Source: Crossaster papposus (lineage: Eukaryota; Echinodermata; Asteroidea; Velatida; Solasteridae). From it: DNA of 64,000 bases. The stretch is from positions 124,001-188,000 of the forward strand of contig JBAIAA010000397.1 of assembly GCA_037893245.1 (NCBI GenBank), in the 5' to 3' direction. The notes under the pieces are model-generated. The model worked only from the letters and a program-made list of their open reading frames with translations, made no database searches and had not been told where the DNA came from. The position numbers and the translations under genes are program-made. This document shows positions 1 through 12,214 of this stretch, piece after piece. Each line of letters starts with the position of its first letter. Positions within the stretch are counted from its first letter, which is position 1.

Positions 1-814
1 CATTCGAAACAACATCCAAAATGCCCGATCCACAAGGGCGAAGCAGCACGGTTCTTTTGTACGACATGTGAAGTGTTGATCTGCCGAGATTGTACCGTCG
101 TTGGCCACTGTAAGCCAGAGCACGTGTACATTGAGGGAGACGAGGCAGCATCGACTTACAAGCAATCGTTGGCTGAACTGATGTCTCCACTTGAAAACTC
201 AATGAAGGCAATTCAGGAATCACGAGAAAACGTCTTAAGACTAAAAGAAGATTTCAATCTCGCAATTCAGAAGGTCAAGACAGAAGTGCAAGACAGAGCA
301 GCTAAGATACTAGCAGAGGTAACGGCTCAGGAAATTCGCATCCTTGACGACATCAAACACATCCAAACGGATCGCGAGAAAAAAATGGAAGAATGTGAGA
401 AAACTGCAAGCTTAGCTGTGGAGAGGTTTCAGTTTTCAATAGATACGGCTAGAGAGGTAACAAGGACTGCATCAGATAGTGACTTCATGCCACTATATTC
501 TACAACCAGCAAAAACTTGAAACTGGTGGCTGGTCAGGCTATTCCTAGAATTGATGGCAGGCTGGCATTTCTGAAGTTCAAGCAGAGTGAAGGGGTTGGT
601 GACATCAATCTGGGTAAGGTGGTAGTGACGGAAGGCAAGTGGGAGCTGTGTGGAGAGTTTGGTAGACAGGGAAGTGGTCGAGGAGAGTTCTGTGGGGCTC
701 GGAGCATTGCTGCTCGTCACCCTGATGAGATTGCAGTGACTGACTACGGCAATCACCGAGTTGTGATCTGCAGCATCGATGGCAACCAGAAAAGCACAAT
801 CCCGATGCAAAGAC
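1..814 (+). CDS. TRIM-NHL copy 1, first coding exon (5' cut by window)
   Basis: The reading frame is open from base 1. It encodes B-box 2 (CPIHKGE ... FFCTTC ... LICRDC ... H), a long heptad-rich coiled coil (roughly residues 45-150 of the visible part), a linker, and the first NHL-type propeller repeat (GEFGRQGSGRGEF ... EIAVTDYGNHRVVICS). By homology with copy 5 the missing part is the RING and B-box 1. TRIM-NHL proteins are E3 ubiquitin ligases or RNA/protein-binding regulators of the cytoplasm. The exon ends at base 814 in phase 1. The donor is GCAAGT rather than GT; reading through would stop at 841-843. It keeps a Cys codon (TGT) where copies 2 and 5 have TGA. This exon is intact, but exon 2 of the same copy is frameshifted. 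RING-containing members of this kind are often named TRIM56- or TRIM45-like; the exact orthologue is not determinable. Confidence 0.85.
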
Positions 815-820
815 GCAAGT
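812..820 (+). promoter_or_regulatory. Non-canonical GC splice donor (copy 1)
   Basis: The exon-intron junction reads GAC|GCAAGT. The equivalent junctions in copy 3 (30,715) and copy 4 (47,471) read GAT|GTAAGT and GAC|GTAAGT. The rest of the donor consensus is preserved, as expected for a functional GC-AG intron. Copy 5 carries the same GC at 61,816. Confidence 0.7.
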
Positions 821-1363
821 TAAAATTACATGTCATCTGCTAAATTATGCACTTAAACAACTTGCCTTCGCTCTTCACTAATATTTTTCGTATTAAAATC
901 TTTAACAAAATAAGGTTAAACAAAAGTAGAAACAAATCCATTGAAACTGTAAATTTCCAACATGATAATATTATATTAAATAAGGTATTCGTGACATGGG
1001 CATGTTTTTCCATGAAACCCAAATTTCAAAAGTGGACAAAAATGAAAATATGACCTCAGTAATTTGATTTGGTTTATTCCTGAAGCTCTTTACAAAAGTC
1101 GGGAAGTCCAAGAAAAATACATCTGATAGTTACAGAGAAAAAACTTATAAATACTGTGAATTTGTTGAAGGAAATATTTTGCTTAAACATTGGTATACGC
1201 AGGTAGCAGCTAAACACCCGTGTCCAATTCCTAAACATCAATGTTCAATGACTAAACACTATCCTTCCTCATGCTAAACATGTTTAGCATAAAAACACGT
1301 TTACAATTACTGATACTGTGATAGGAAGACAGTGGTTTTTTTTCAGTGTATGTTTATCACTCG
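815..1363 (+). other. Conserved TRIM-NHL intron sequence, copy 1
   Basis: Intron sequence that also occurs in copy 3 (30,715-31,340), copy 4 (47,471-47,640 and 49,540-49,760) and copy 5 (61,816-62,363). It contains a run of TAAACA-type words around 1,210-1,320 and a perfect 20-bp palindrome (ATGCTAAACATGTTTAGCAT) at about 1,272-1,291. No coding sequence is seen. Confidence 0.7.
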
Positions 1364-1809
1364 TTATCCTTGGTCAAGGCGTTCATCGTTACCCGTATGT
1401 ACGTACAGCGCAGCGGTAATCGAAGCTTAAACAACGACCTCACGCGGTCACTGTTATGCAAATTAACTGAAGATATATGAACGCCTTGGATTATTCATTA
1501 AGTTGAGGTTTTAGGGGCGGTGCTCATTATGCTAATAGATTAAGCTGACCTTTATAGTCGTTTTCTTATTGGTCGATCGTTTCGTAGAAACTGCATAATT
1601 TGAGCTAGCTGTGAAAGGTCATAGCTAGCTCGCAAGTGTTTACGAACACCGCCATTGTTGACATAATATTGTATCGGAGAAAGTTGAGTGATTTTCACGA
1701 AGGCTTGTAGGAATTACACATGAAGATTTGAACTGGCTTGCTTGATTGGTGAGGGTCGCAGTTATTTTCGCTCGTTTTGCTGGATATTTGCTTGAATGTT
1801 GACAATGTT

Positions 1810-2075
1810 CCCTGATAGCAGACTGACGTCGTGAAGACGTCGTCAGCTGGTAATCTCGTCGTACGTCGTATGACTGACGTGATTTTGACGTGAGAGTTAC
1901 GTCTTGCATGAATTGCGTTTTTATCGTCAAACTAAAGTTTCTGGCTTACCAAATTATGACGTGATTTTCACGTCGATATTTCACCAGTTTTTTTCCCCAT
2001 TTTTTTAACATGAATATGACGTGATAATTACGTCGCTCACAACGAAGTTACGAACAATTGACATCACGTGATATT
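1810..2075. repeat. Left terminus and subterminal ACGT-rich repeats of the CACTA element
   Basis: A 12-bp terminal inverted repeat is followed by about a dozen ACGT cores within roughly 265 bp, mostly as TGACGTGA, TTACGTC, TCACGTC and AAGACGTC variants in both orientations. In plant CACTA elements such subterminal arrays bind the accessory TNPA protein. A similar role here is inference. Confidence 0.75.
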
Positions 2076-3754
2076 CACAAGCCTTTATAAGGTTGCCCAT
2101 CGATGATGCCGATTGATCGAGGGAATTGAATTTTCCTGAAAAAAGTGCTCGAACGAAACTGCCTAATATGTGCGTTTTTGAAACACTGGCTTAAGACTGC
2201 AGTCGTCATAGACAAAAAGCCGCACGACCGTACATAAGGTGCGGACGAAGCCAGTTTAGAAAACGGCAATGTGCCGGTCTGGAACCTATTTTCTCACTAA
2301 GTTACCTATTCACCTTAAGGATCAGGAACCAATATATGTTTGCCCGCGTCCGACCTAATTACCGCTCAATTAGTACCCATAAGTTGTGCTGAGATTTAGG
2401 GCCGTTTTCCGAACACAGCTTTCATTTTGTTCTGTATGGGTTCATTCATGCAGTTTAGCAATGAGCTGGAGGATCTGAACTGAAGCCAGTGGTTTAAGAA
2501 ACTGCCCATGTTTCCAGGGATCGCGGAGTGATATACATATATGTATTCGGCCGCCGCGGCCGCGTGGGTACGCGCACAGGGGCCTCGTGGCTAGAAAATA
2601 AATGAGAGCTCGCGAGATAGCGTCGTCAGCCATTTTGTTCAAGATCAGCGCAGCATATACGTGGTATGTTTTGGATTTTCAAATGCAAAAAGTCATTGAA
2701 TGTTATCATTATTCTGGCCTTTTATTGAAACAGATATCAACCTTGGGAATGTGTGCATATGTGGAACTATAATCATTGTTTAAATCCATGTCCTATCCGT
2801 CTCATTATTGCCATTGGCATTGGTGTTTGATTTTGTACATTTAACATTGCCTAGCCGGCATAGACCTCGTTTATAACGTTAACAAAAATATAGCATGTAA
2901 ATTGTACATGTACTATAGGCATTACATTCCTTCTTATTCCTCCATGGTGTAAGCAACATACTAGATGCCTGTCTGATTATAGTTTGGGTTATTCCTGCAA
3001 TAAGCCAATTCACTATTTCCGCGGCGCAAGGCATGCTGGGTAAATTGTCAAAGGTCACGGAAGATAAACAAATTGCGTTGTCAGCGGTAAAACTCCCTTG
3101 CAAAAAACTAACGATAGTGTGGCAATTTCTGGGCATAACATGCGATATTTCTGTTTTGTTTTTTAAGTAGAATGGAAGATCTTACATTAGAACTTCTTAG
3201 AAGAGACAGTAAGCACGTTCGTTTCCACAAATGACAACAAATTATCTAAAATACGGCGACGCGGTAACGGTGGTCTAAACACATACATGTACAAGATACG
3301 CGGGTGTATGTTTATCTTCGAAAAGCAGTCGTCAGGTCATGTAACGGACATGCGCAGTTGCAATAGTGAATCGGCTTATTAACAAAAAATTGCGTACATG
3401 CATAGAGTACTCGTCGTAAGTAAAAATAGTATAGTGGTCGAGTAGAGTAATAGTACTCGGTATCCGTACTGCTTTTTATTTATTGTTTTATTTACTTTAA
3501 TTTAGACCTCTGATTTATGTATTGTCAATCCTACAGGCTATAGTCGGAAGAGTATGCTTTTATAGCTCCCAATTTGGTTTGGTTAGTATTTTACTTTAGT
3601 TTAGTCTTTTCAAGCTTTTCCAGTATAAGGCCTAGGCTTTTGTTATGAGGTTTGGTTCCCAGTAACTGTGAGCCCTTGGGACAACTGTGTACATGTATTA
3701 ACAACGTTGCTTGTTAATTTGAACCGCTGTACTTGCACATACTCACTGTAGAGC
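2076..3754. other. CACTA 5' non-coding region
   Basis: No convincing coding sequence. At about 2,401-2,460 there is a segment (GCCGTTTTCC ... TTCATTCATGCAGTTTAGCAATG) related to dispersed repeats at 20,820-20,885, 51,505-51,570 and 58,335-58,400. AT-rich promoter-like DNA precedes the transposase ATG at 3,755; a specific promoter cannot be assigned. Confidence 0.5.
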
Positions 3755-5935
3755 ATGGAAAAAGAGCAGTCTTGGCGGACACTGCGCCGTAGAGCCAGAG
3801 CTGAAGTGGATCGTCAAAATCAACAGAATGTAGAAATTGAACATGAACAAAATGAGTTGGGCCAAAACATACATGTAGAGAATAGAGGTAACCCATGTAG
3901 GTGACATTGAATCTGACAGCATAAATAATGATTTACATAATCATGATAGTACAGTAGGACTATCAGACGTAGAGTCTGTTGTTGGTTTAGAATTGGATAG
4001 GCCAACTGATGAAGTTGTCAACAATTTAGGCATACTTTCTGATTCAGACAGTCTGGAGTTCGAGGGTGATGATAATTTCAACCAAGAAGAATTTGAAAGG
4101 GCCCTAATATTGGCAGTGATGATGACAGTTTTGATGGAAATGATGACTTTGTCGAGGGTGATAGGCCTAATCCAGTTGTTGGTCTCGAGCAACGTTTGTC
4201 AAGGTGGGCCACTGAATTTCACAACCATGTGTCTCACGCTGCCCTTTCTGGTTTGTTAGCTACCCTTAGGCCTGATCATCCTAATCTCCCCAAAGATCCC
4301 AGGACACTTCTATCTACAGATGTCCGTCAAGATATAATAAGGTTAGCTGGTGGAGAGTACTACCATTTTGGGATAAAAGAAAGTGTTTTAGCAAAGCTTT
4401 CATCATATCCCCGTGATTATACTGCTAATCTTTAGGAAATATCACTCGATATCAATATAGATGGTCTACCCCTCTTCAAGAGCTCCTCTGGTCAATTATG
4501 GCCTATTCTTGGTTTGATAAAAAACTTACCGGTGAAGGACCCGTTTGTCATAGGTATCTATTATGGCATGAGAAAACCAGCTGATGTAACTGAGTATTTG
4601 TCATACTTTGTTGAGAATGTACGCTCCCTTGCAGAAAGTGGTCTGAACTTCTCAGGAATTAACTTCTCTGTAGTCATATCGGCTTTCATCTGTGATGCAC
4701 CTGCTAGAGCGTTTCTCAAACAGATTAAGGGCCATTCAGGATATTATGCATGTGAGCGGTGCACCCAGCGTGGAGTTTATTTGAAAAAGGTAACTTTTCC
4801 GTCAACTGATTCACCTCTACGGACTGATGAACTGTTTTCTGAAATGGCATATGAAAATCACCAAAGTGGGCGTTCTCCATTGAACATACCTGCTGTAAAA
4901 TTAGTGACACAGTTTCCATTAGACTATATGCATCTAATTTGTCTTGGTGTTACACGAAGATTGATCTTGCTATGGAAGAGGGGTCCCTTAAGATGTCGCA
5001 TCGGTGCTCAGTCTGTCGAGGAGATATCCGAGTTGTTAGTTTCACTGAAAGGTTTTGTCCCTCGAGAATTTGCCAGGAAGCCTAGGTCTCTAATGGAAAG
5101 TGATAGGTGGAAGGCGACCGAGTTTCGGCAGTTTCTGTTGTACTCGGGCCCAGTTGTGCTATCACGAACCCTGCCTGATGCAATGTACAAGAACTTCTTG
5201 ATTTTGTCAGTTGCAGTTCACATCTTGTTGAGTTCTCGCTTGTGTAAACCTACCCTTCTTGATCATGCAAAAGTCCTTCTAGTGAATTTTGTTGAACATT
5301 TCGGCGACTTGTATGGGAAGGACAACATTGTTTACAATGTGCATAGTCTTATTCATGTTCCTCAGGATGCTGTTCAGTATGGGCCTCTAGACAATGTATC
5401 CGCCTTCCCTTTTGAGAACTATCTAGGGAAGCTAAAAAAATTGGTCAGAAAACCCTCTCAACCCTTGCAGCAAATTGTACGAAGGCTTTCTGAAAAAAGG
5501 GATCATGGTGTTGGTGGGCCAAAAAAGGTTGATCGTTTGAAGGGAAAGCATACAAATGGCCCTGTACCCCGAGAACTTTCTGATAATATTTGTCAGCAGT
5601 ATCAAGAGCTAAATGGTACATTTGGTTGCATAAAAATTACTTGCCATGCTGACAACTGTGTTGAAGTGCAGGGAAAGGTTGTTGTGGTTAAAAATATAGT
5701 TGTGCATGAGGGAACCGAGTACATTGTGTATGTGAGGTTTAGGACTTGCAGTGACTTTTTTGTGTATCCTATTCCTTCCCAGGAAATTGGGATTTCGAAA
5801 GTATCTGATTGTCACTGGCGAACTGAATTTACACGTGTGACAGAAATCACTGGGAAAGTTGTTCTTCTTCCTCTCACAGTTGCAGGTGGTCCAAGACAAA
5901 CTTATGTAGCTGCCCCGTTTCTGCATTCACCGTAA
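3755..5935 (+). pseudogene. Tnp2-type (Transposase_21) CACTA transposase, broken
   Basis: Predicted cut-and-paste transposase of the host element. From an ATG at 3,755 a basic N-terminus (MEKEQSWRTLRRRARAEV) is followed by an acidic low-complexity stretch, then a conserved region: SRWATEFHNHVSHAAL, then DINIDGLPLFKSSSGQLWPI (about 4,450-4,505), then FICDAPARAF and GHSGYYACERC (about 4,685-4,760), then FPLDYMHLICLGVTRR and HSLIHVPQD. The DGLPLF, CDAPA and MHL..LG motifs are typical of the Tnp2 family. The longest open part is 4,514-5,935 (473 residues). Frame changes occur near 3,890-3,905 and 4,105-4,120, and an in-frame TAG sits at 4,433-4,435 between two conserved blocks. The gene is therefore likely inactive unless the stop is bypassed. 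Downstream, 5,936-6,201 is non-coding. Confidence 0.85.
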
Positions 5936-6583
5936 AATTTAGGTTATGTATGCTTTCTGCAAATCTGTGGCTATGGCAATTTACATGTACATCATTGCTA
6001 CACTACATTATATTATCATGCTGAAGTTACTCATTGGTCTACACAATTCTAATTTCTAATTTCAATTTTTTGTAACTGGGAATTCAGGGAATTCACATCA
6101 CATTTGTACACATTAACCCTGGTTGTGATGTATGTTTATACAAACAAGATTGTGACTCCAACAATTATTTTAGTCCATTTATCACTTTTAAGGAAAAAAT
6201 CATGGCTGATGAGCTTAAACAATACACGGTGGTTGAATTCACTAAAGAGGATCCAAAAGAGGTGGATGTTGTAGCCAGCAATTGGTTACACGCTTTTCGT
6301 TCAAGCGACTTGTGCAAAACCTTCTGGCCTCCAACCAAGAAGCAGGACACACTCAGGAAGCTGGTCATTCAGCGAACAGATCCAACTGACTCTTGGATTG
6401 AGTGTGACGTCAGGGTTATGTTCAGCACAGGTATGAACTGTTTCCTAAATTACTTCTTAAATTGTATGAATTTATCTAATTTCATTTGGAGTTTCTAATT
6501 TTTGATGAGATTTATTTAAATTATTTATTTAAAGGGGAATAATCTGGATGTACGAGTTCAAATTAGTACTGTGTTGTAGTACA

Positions 6584-6615
6584 ATACTGTCACACAATAC
6601 ATTGTGTGACAGTAT
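6584..6615. repeat. Perfect 15-bp-arm palindrome
   Basis: ATACTGTCACACAAT and its exact inverse are separated by AC. It lies in intron 1 of the accessory gene, directly upstream of the inverted repeat at 6,622-6,747. Confidence 0.9.
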
Positions 6616-6621
6616 ACAAAT

Positions 6622-6747
6622 AATGAATGTTTACGAGTGCGATGGTAAGAATAATTTCATTCGGTGACAGAAGGCATGTTTTATTCCGCGAAGCAAAGCC
6701 CGAGTGGAATAAAATTCTTTCCATCACACGAATGTGAAACATTCATT
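6622..6747. repeat. Hairpin (MITE-like) inverted repeat
   Basis: AATGAATGTTTACGAGTGCG at the left is mirrored imperfectly by CACGAATGTGAAACATTCATT at the right, with an internal ATTCCGCGAAGCAAAGCCCG loop. Intronic. Confidence 0.6.
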
Positions 6748-9700
6748 TTTTGTTTTATACAATGCCTGAATAAATCAGCGTCAGCATCGCCTACGAGTTC
6801 AAATATTTCGTCGTCGGTTAAAAGAACAAACCGCGGCAGTTCGGGTAACTCGGCCGCCATGTGTCAATGACAGCGCTGCTGTAACGTCACCACGTGGCAG
6901 TGACATTAGAGAAGGTCTTTTGGTTCTATCAATATACGCACCGTTTGATAGAACTATGTTTTATAACGTTTTGGGCGGTGCGGGTGATGGGTCGCATATA
7001 ATTCAATGCTTGTGATACTGGACTTGCCCTCTGTATTCCTTTATTATTTTCAATTTACTTTCAGCAATCAGTTTGATTTGATTTTCATTCCTTCCAGATG
7101 ATTTCAGTAAGGCAGAGAAGAGGTGTTCAAGGGCATTGGATACATCGGACATGAATTCTGATTACCAATCTAAACATGCTGAATGCTCTGAGGAGTCGAT
7201 CAGACCTGCCCATTCTAAACGGAAGCCTAGGTAAATGGAGCTTTTCGCTTTTTCAGACCCATAATATACATATGTCATATTATGATGCAGGCTCTGGTAT
7301 TCATACTCTTACATTTTCTCCCAATTGTTAACCATATGCCTCTTCTTTTTCACAATTCACAATTGTTCATACTTTCCCTACCCGCAACTGGGAAAAATGA
7401 AATCTGGTGAATATTTTCCACAACAGTGTTATAGTCATACAAAGTTCACACATTGAAGGGCTTGCATGGTGGTGTACTGCAACTGTACATGTACTTCCGG
7501 GAGCTCAGTTGAGAACAAAGCACAAGTGTTGTGAGCACAGAATATGCTAAATTAAGTTTGTAATGCTGTGGAGATGGCTAAGGTTTTTATTAAAAATACT
7601 ACAGAAAGCCTGCAAAAGCCTGTTTTGAATAAATTCTACTGTAGGTATAAACACTTTCAAATTGCATGTATTTATTTAAAGTTTGCTTGTCAATTAGTGG
7701 CACCTTATATAGCACTGCTATTAAGTGCAAACCAAAAGTGACAGAACCCTGCTCAGATTGCAATCATGTTGGAAACTTGTTTGTTGCAGTACTTGTTTTC
7801 ATTGGGCATTACATACATGTACAAAACTGGCAACTTTCAGAAAGTGCAGCAAACTCAAGTCCCTGGATCCACTTCTATCTGACATAAAACGTGAGATTAG
7901 CACTGTGCTCTGATTACAAATGATTTATAAAACCTAACATTTCAAACATTTTGTGCAGACCAAATCCAAGATATCACAGTGATAGCAGTTCAGAAGATGA
8001 AGTAATTCCACGTGCCAAGTCCCAGAAGAAATCGTCAGTACCTACAAGGCTTCCTGCTCCTCCAGCAATTTCATTTCAAACCCCAAAACGGCGCTTAGGA
8101 TCGGCACCAAGTCCTCAGGCTCAAGTCCTTTACCCTCAGGCTCTCAGCATTTCAGATCAGAAAGCCCGTGCACCTCCTCGTCGTTAGGCCCTTTATCAAG
8201 GTCTCCATCTCCAGCAGAAAGTGCAGGTAACTATGTCATCATTGTAATGTTTTCTCATAGAAAAAAGTCTATATAAGATGTGTGCCAGAAAGAACCGTGT
8301 TGATTAATAGGATTCATCACAGCTTGTCTAGTACCAGTTAGCCAGTACAGTCAACTCTCGTTAATACAAACCCGACTCTGCATGTATGTGCACTGTGAAT
8401 GGGACCGACTCTTCACCTAAATAAAAAAATTGATATGACAAACACCTTTGCTAGATCTGGTTCAGTTTGTATTAAAGTGAGTCGACTGTATTGTCTTCTT
8501 CATTAATACAGATCTAAGATCAGTGAACGTCAAGTTGGAGGAAGTGAAACATGAACTGCGGGAGAACCGGAAGCTTATACGTGCTGTGCTCAACTTCCTT
8601 CGCAACCAGGAAGCAGATAAGGCTACAGAAGAGCATGGTCTTCCGGATGGTCTGGTTCTTCCGCTCACCTCGTCTGAGCAACTTCAGCACCTTGAAGAAC
8701 GCCTAGCAAAGGAGGCAGCTGTCCAGAAAACCATGGTACAAATTTAACATGTACTCTTGATTTTAAAATAGCAGCTCTCACCGACATGAAATCTGAAGGT
8801 TGGTGGCACCTCACGACTCCAAGAACGCCAGGTGTACGTACGTGCTTGTTGCCGCGAAGTGTGTAGGCAGGTTTCGGTCACTTCGCCCATTTGCCACTTC
8901 GCATTTTACCACTTCACCCACGCGCCACTTCGCCCCCGCAAGTGTACGGATGGATAAACATATGATGTATCATGTACATGTATGTATGTACGCATCAGTC
9001 ATTTACAAAGCAATTTGTTGACTTCAAACAAAATTTTGGCTTGCAGTACTGACTAAAAATGAAAAACATAAATCCTGATGCGCATTGGAGCTGGAGTTTC
9101 CCAAACTAATTGAATTCCATGATTGTAACAATGACCTGTGTTTAATTAGGTCAACATTCTGGAAAGTGGTTTTGTGAGTTACTACCTTGTTTTTGGTTGT
9201 AATCCCTTCTTTACACGTTAAAAGCTTGAAATAACAATGATTTATGTATTGTGTGGGCCAAGCTAGCGCCTTGGTGAAATATTTCACATGTGGAAAATCC
9301 ATCTAGTAACATGCAACATAAAAGTAGACATCATGCCGATGATGGAAAGCGGTGAAGGTTCTGAATTAGCTCCATGAGTGGGTGTGTGCGCATGTGCTTA
9401 CGTTTCTACACGTGCGTAAGAACTTGGGCATTGGCGAAGAGTGGCGAAAGTGCGGTTGCTGTTAGCAGGCAGAATTCAAAACTTGTACATGTAACCTGTA
9501 CACAAAATGTTGTCAGTATCCTAAACATGCAAGGATATATTTTTAATGAATATTTCCTCTTTTTTCAGGTCATGTACCTCAGTAAATGTGGGGGTCTCAA
9601 TCTAAAGGATACCATTTCCCGTATTATGGGATCGCTTCTGACACCCGAGGTGGCAGTTCTCTACAACTGGTGTGGGCAGCGTGGCCCTAAGCAGAAATTT

Positions 9701-10169
9701 TCTGGGCTGTAGGCGGTTGTGAATATGATATTTGGTAAGTATAAAAATACTATAAATAAGGGTTTTCATTTCCCTGCGTAAAGTATTATTGTAATATTAC
9801 AACTTGTACCGTATGCTCAGTGCATTCAAGGGCAAGTGATGAAATTCACAAGCTGCCCAGGTTTGTCGGGAAAGTATAACACTAACTTTACCATCACACT
9901 GACGCAAGATTATAACGATGGTCTAATTTATTCGTAGTCATGATTTTCAACAAAATAAATTGTTTGAAGATATGGAATTTTGAGCCTTGTGCATCACTAG
10001 CACCGGACGTAAAAAGGTAATGAGGTTCACTTGTTACTAATTCCACAGAAGACAAACGGTGAAGAGATAGATTTGTCTAGTTGCCATGGTATAGGAGGAA
10101 TCAGATGTTTAGGAATATCAGGGCCACACAAGAGGATGTACAATGTATATACATGTATACACGCACAGT

Positions 10170-10365
10170 TTTTCCGAGATTCAAAACGGATGACGCATAA
10201 ACACACCACTGGCAAGGCCAGAAAGGTCTGTCAGCAGTAAGCGAAACCAAAAATGTCATGGGTGTGCTTCCTGGTACAATCGGCCTGAACCCGCCTTGGA
10301 TCGAGTTTCGTTAAAAATAGTCCTGCGCCTCGGTGAATGTTACAATATTCTCGGCGCAAACTGGG
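10170..10365. repeat. Partial copy of a dispersed TTAA-type MITE
   Basis: The segment GATGACGCATAAACAC ... GGCCTGAACCCGC ... GAGTTTCGTTAAAAATA ... GCGCAAACTGG is shared with 33,497-33,742 and, inverted, with 39,230-39,456. Here the left end is not recognisable. Confidence 0.6.
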
Positions 10366-10918
10366 AAATGAAAACATTAAGTTGATTTACAATTTTTTGT
10401 TTTGTTTTCTTTCAGATTCTGTGTTGCGGAATATTCCGACTTCTAAGGTAAACTTAGCCCAAGTGGAGGAAGAGGTGCAAACATACCTCAAGTACGTCTA
10501 TCAGAAGATACGCTACAACAAAGCACAACGGAAGACGCAGACAGGTGGGGTAAGAGGGGAAGCACCTGCAGATATGCCAGCACCGACACACAGCTCGGAA
10601 TCTGATACCGATTAATAATGCGAGCAGACGACGTTACGGTTAAATTTTGGCTTTTTAGATGAAGATAATTAGAAGCTTTTTCAGTGCTTTTTTTGTTTTT
10701 ATTCCATTCACTATATTAATCTGGTTACATAACGACTTACTAGGTTTTACCTGATCAAACCAATTGCACAATCAAACATTATTTTGACTTATTAGGTATT
10801 TCCAGATTACATGTTGGTTTAAAAAATGCATTTACATTTTGTCAGTGTATATTGTGTTATATTGTGTATGCGTAAGCTTCATACTTTTGTATAAAGGGGC
10901 TTGCTTTAATTCCCTTGG

Positions 10919-11159
10919 CTATAGACGATGTGCCTCTGTTTACATCTGTATTCAAATGTGCCTGGCAGTATGCGCACGCATCATGTTTTACATACATTTG
11001 GTCAAGAGTTGACATCAGGTCACATAATTGAAAGGCGATCTGTCCTGCGACGTCACTCTTTAAGCAAACTTTAGGTAAAACACGATGGGTGCGCATCACT
11101 GCCGGGCACATTTGAATACAGATGTAAACACGTGACGTCAGAGGGAACATCGTCTATAA
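10919..11159. repeat. Inverted-repeat MITE inside the CACTA element
   Basis: CTATAGACGATGT ... TTTACATCTGTATTCAAATG at the left is mirrored by CATTTGAATACAGATGTAAA ... ACATCGTCTATAG at the right. The arms are about 60-70 bp with a few mismatches. No coding capacity. Confidence 0.8.
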
Positions 11160-12180
11160 GAAAGGGTTGCCTAAGTTGAGAGACTTAAAAATGTTCAAAG
11201 AAACCCCCCAAATTAAAGATTGTTTTTCTTACAATAATCATATCTACATTAAAATGCATTTTGGGGATTTTTTTTAACTTGTTCACGTCTCCCATGTTAG
11301 GTAACCTTTAACTACTTTTTCGCCCAATTTATGGACACACCATTTTCCCTAGTTTTGGTTTGCTGGGCTAAATATCACAATGATTTTCAATAAGGTTTTA
11401 ATATGATAACTGTGCCAGTAAGCAAGTTGGTGAATTTGAAGCTCACCAATACTGACTACTTGATGGTGTAATGTGCGCACATTTATGGGTTCACAAAGTT
11501 GTAATTTTGGATCATTACTATGTTTATACATGTATAATTATTCAGTCACTTGTATGTTTTAGAAAATGTTATTGAATTAAGAATAATAGTAGAATCACCA
11601 AAATAAACTTAAAAAATATTATACCCAAATACATGTATAGGAATATCCGTTTTCGTTATAAGCGAATATTTCCCCATAGAAACGTGCACAGTTTTGCCGG
11701 GACCAAGGATAATTTTCGTTATATCCGTTTTCGTACTAACGGGAGTCGACTGTATAGGAATACATTGTACATATAAATATATTACGCGGCAGGGATTAAC
11801 GATTTATGCAAATTAGTCATATTTCTAGAGACATATAGTAGAAGTGCACTGTGGTAAAAAATATTATATTGCAATTTGTGCGAGATCAAAACTTATTTTA
11901 CCTGGACTGAATTCTTAATCAACTCCGATCGTGTTTATTTTAGAATCATATTTATAGGCAAGGATTGTTTAAAGAATCTTAATACATATAGATGTATAGA
12001 GGGACAAAATCGTCCATAATCCTTGGCTGCCAGGCTTTTTTACCTGGCAGTACAAATGACCGTCGATTACATTTGCAGTATTCTGTACGTTGTTGGATAT
12101 AAAATATTGGTTTTTAAATAAACATGAATTACCAGAATATGTTGCATTTATCTATTTAATTACATTTTAAGGAAAAGATA
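11160..12180. other. CACTA 3' non-coding region
   Basis: AT-rich DNA without a recognisable gene, between the accessory gene and the right subterminal repeats. It includes a CGTTATA...CCGTTTTCGT segment around 11,645-11,735 resembling degenerate direct repeats. Confidence 0.5.
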
Positions 12181-12214
12181 AGTGGTGACAACACCAGACT
12201 ATCGCCTGAAACTG

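Larger units (their letters stand above)
6202..10615 (+). pseudogene. Second CACTA gene: six-exon DUF4806-like accessory protein
   Basis: I infer six exons from GT-AG sites and matching phases: 6,202-6,430; 7,098-7,230; 7,959-8,226; 8,512-8,735; 9,569-9,734; 10,416-10,615. Exon 1 has YTVVEFTKEDP ... VVASNWL ... FWPPTKK ... SWIECDVRVM, the N-terminal module usual in invertebrate DUF4806 proteins. Exon 2 continues DDFSKAEKRC. Exon 3 is Ser/Pro/Arg-rich with an acidic SDSSSEDEV patch. Exons 4-5 hold a helical segment and LPLTSSEQLQHLEERL ... YLSKCGGLNLKDTISRIMGSLLTPEVAVLYNWCGQRG, matching the DUF4806 pattern. Exon 6 is a basic, coiled tail ending ESDTD. Damage: a one-base frameshift in exon 3 (about 8,095-8,145) and an in-frame TAG at 9,710-9,712. 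By position it may be the DNA-binding partner of the transposase, analogous to plant TNPA; this is inference. Confidence 0.7.
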
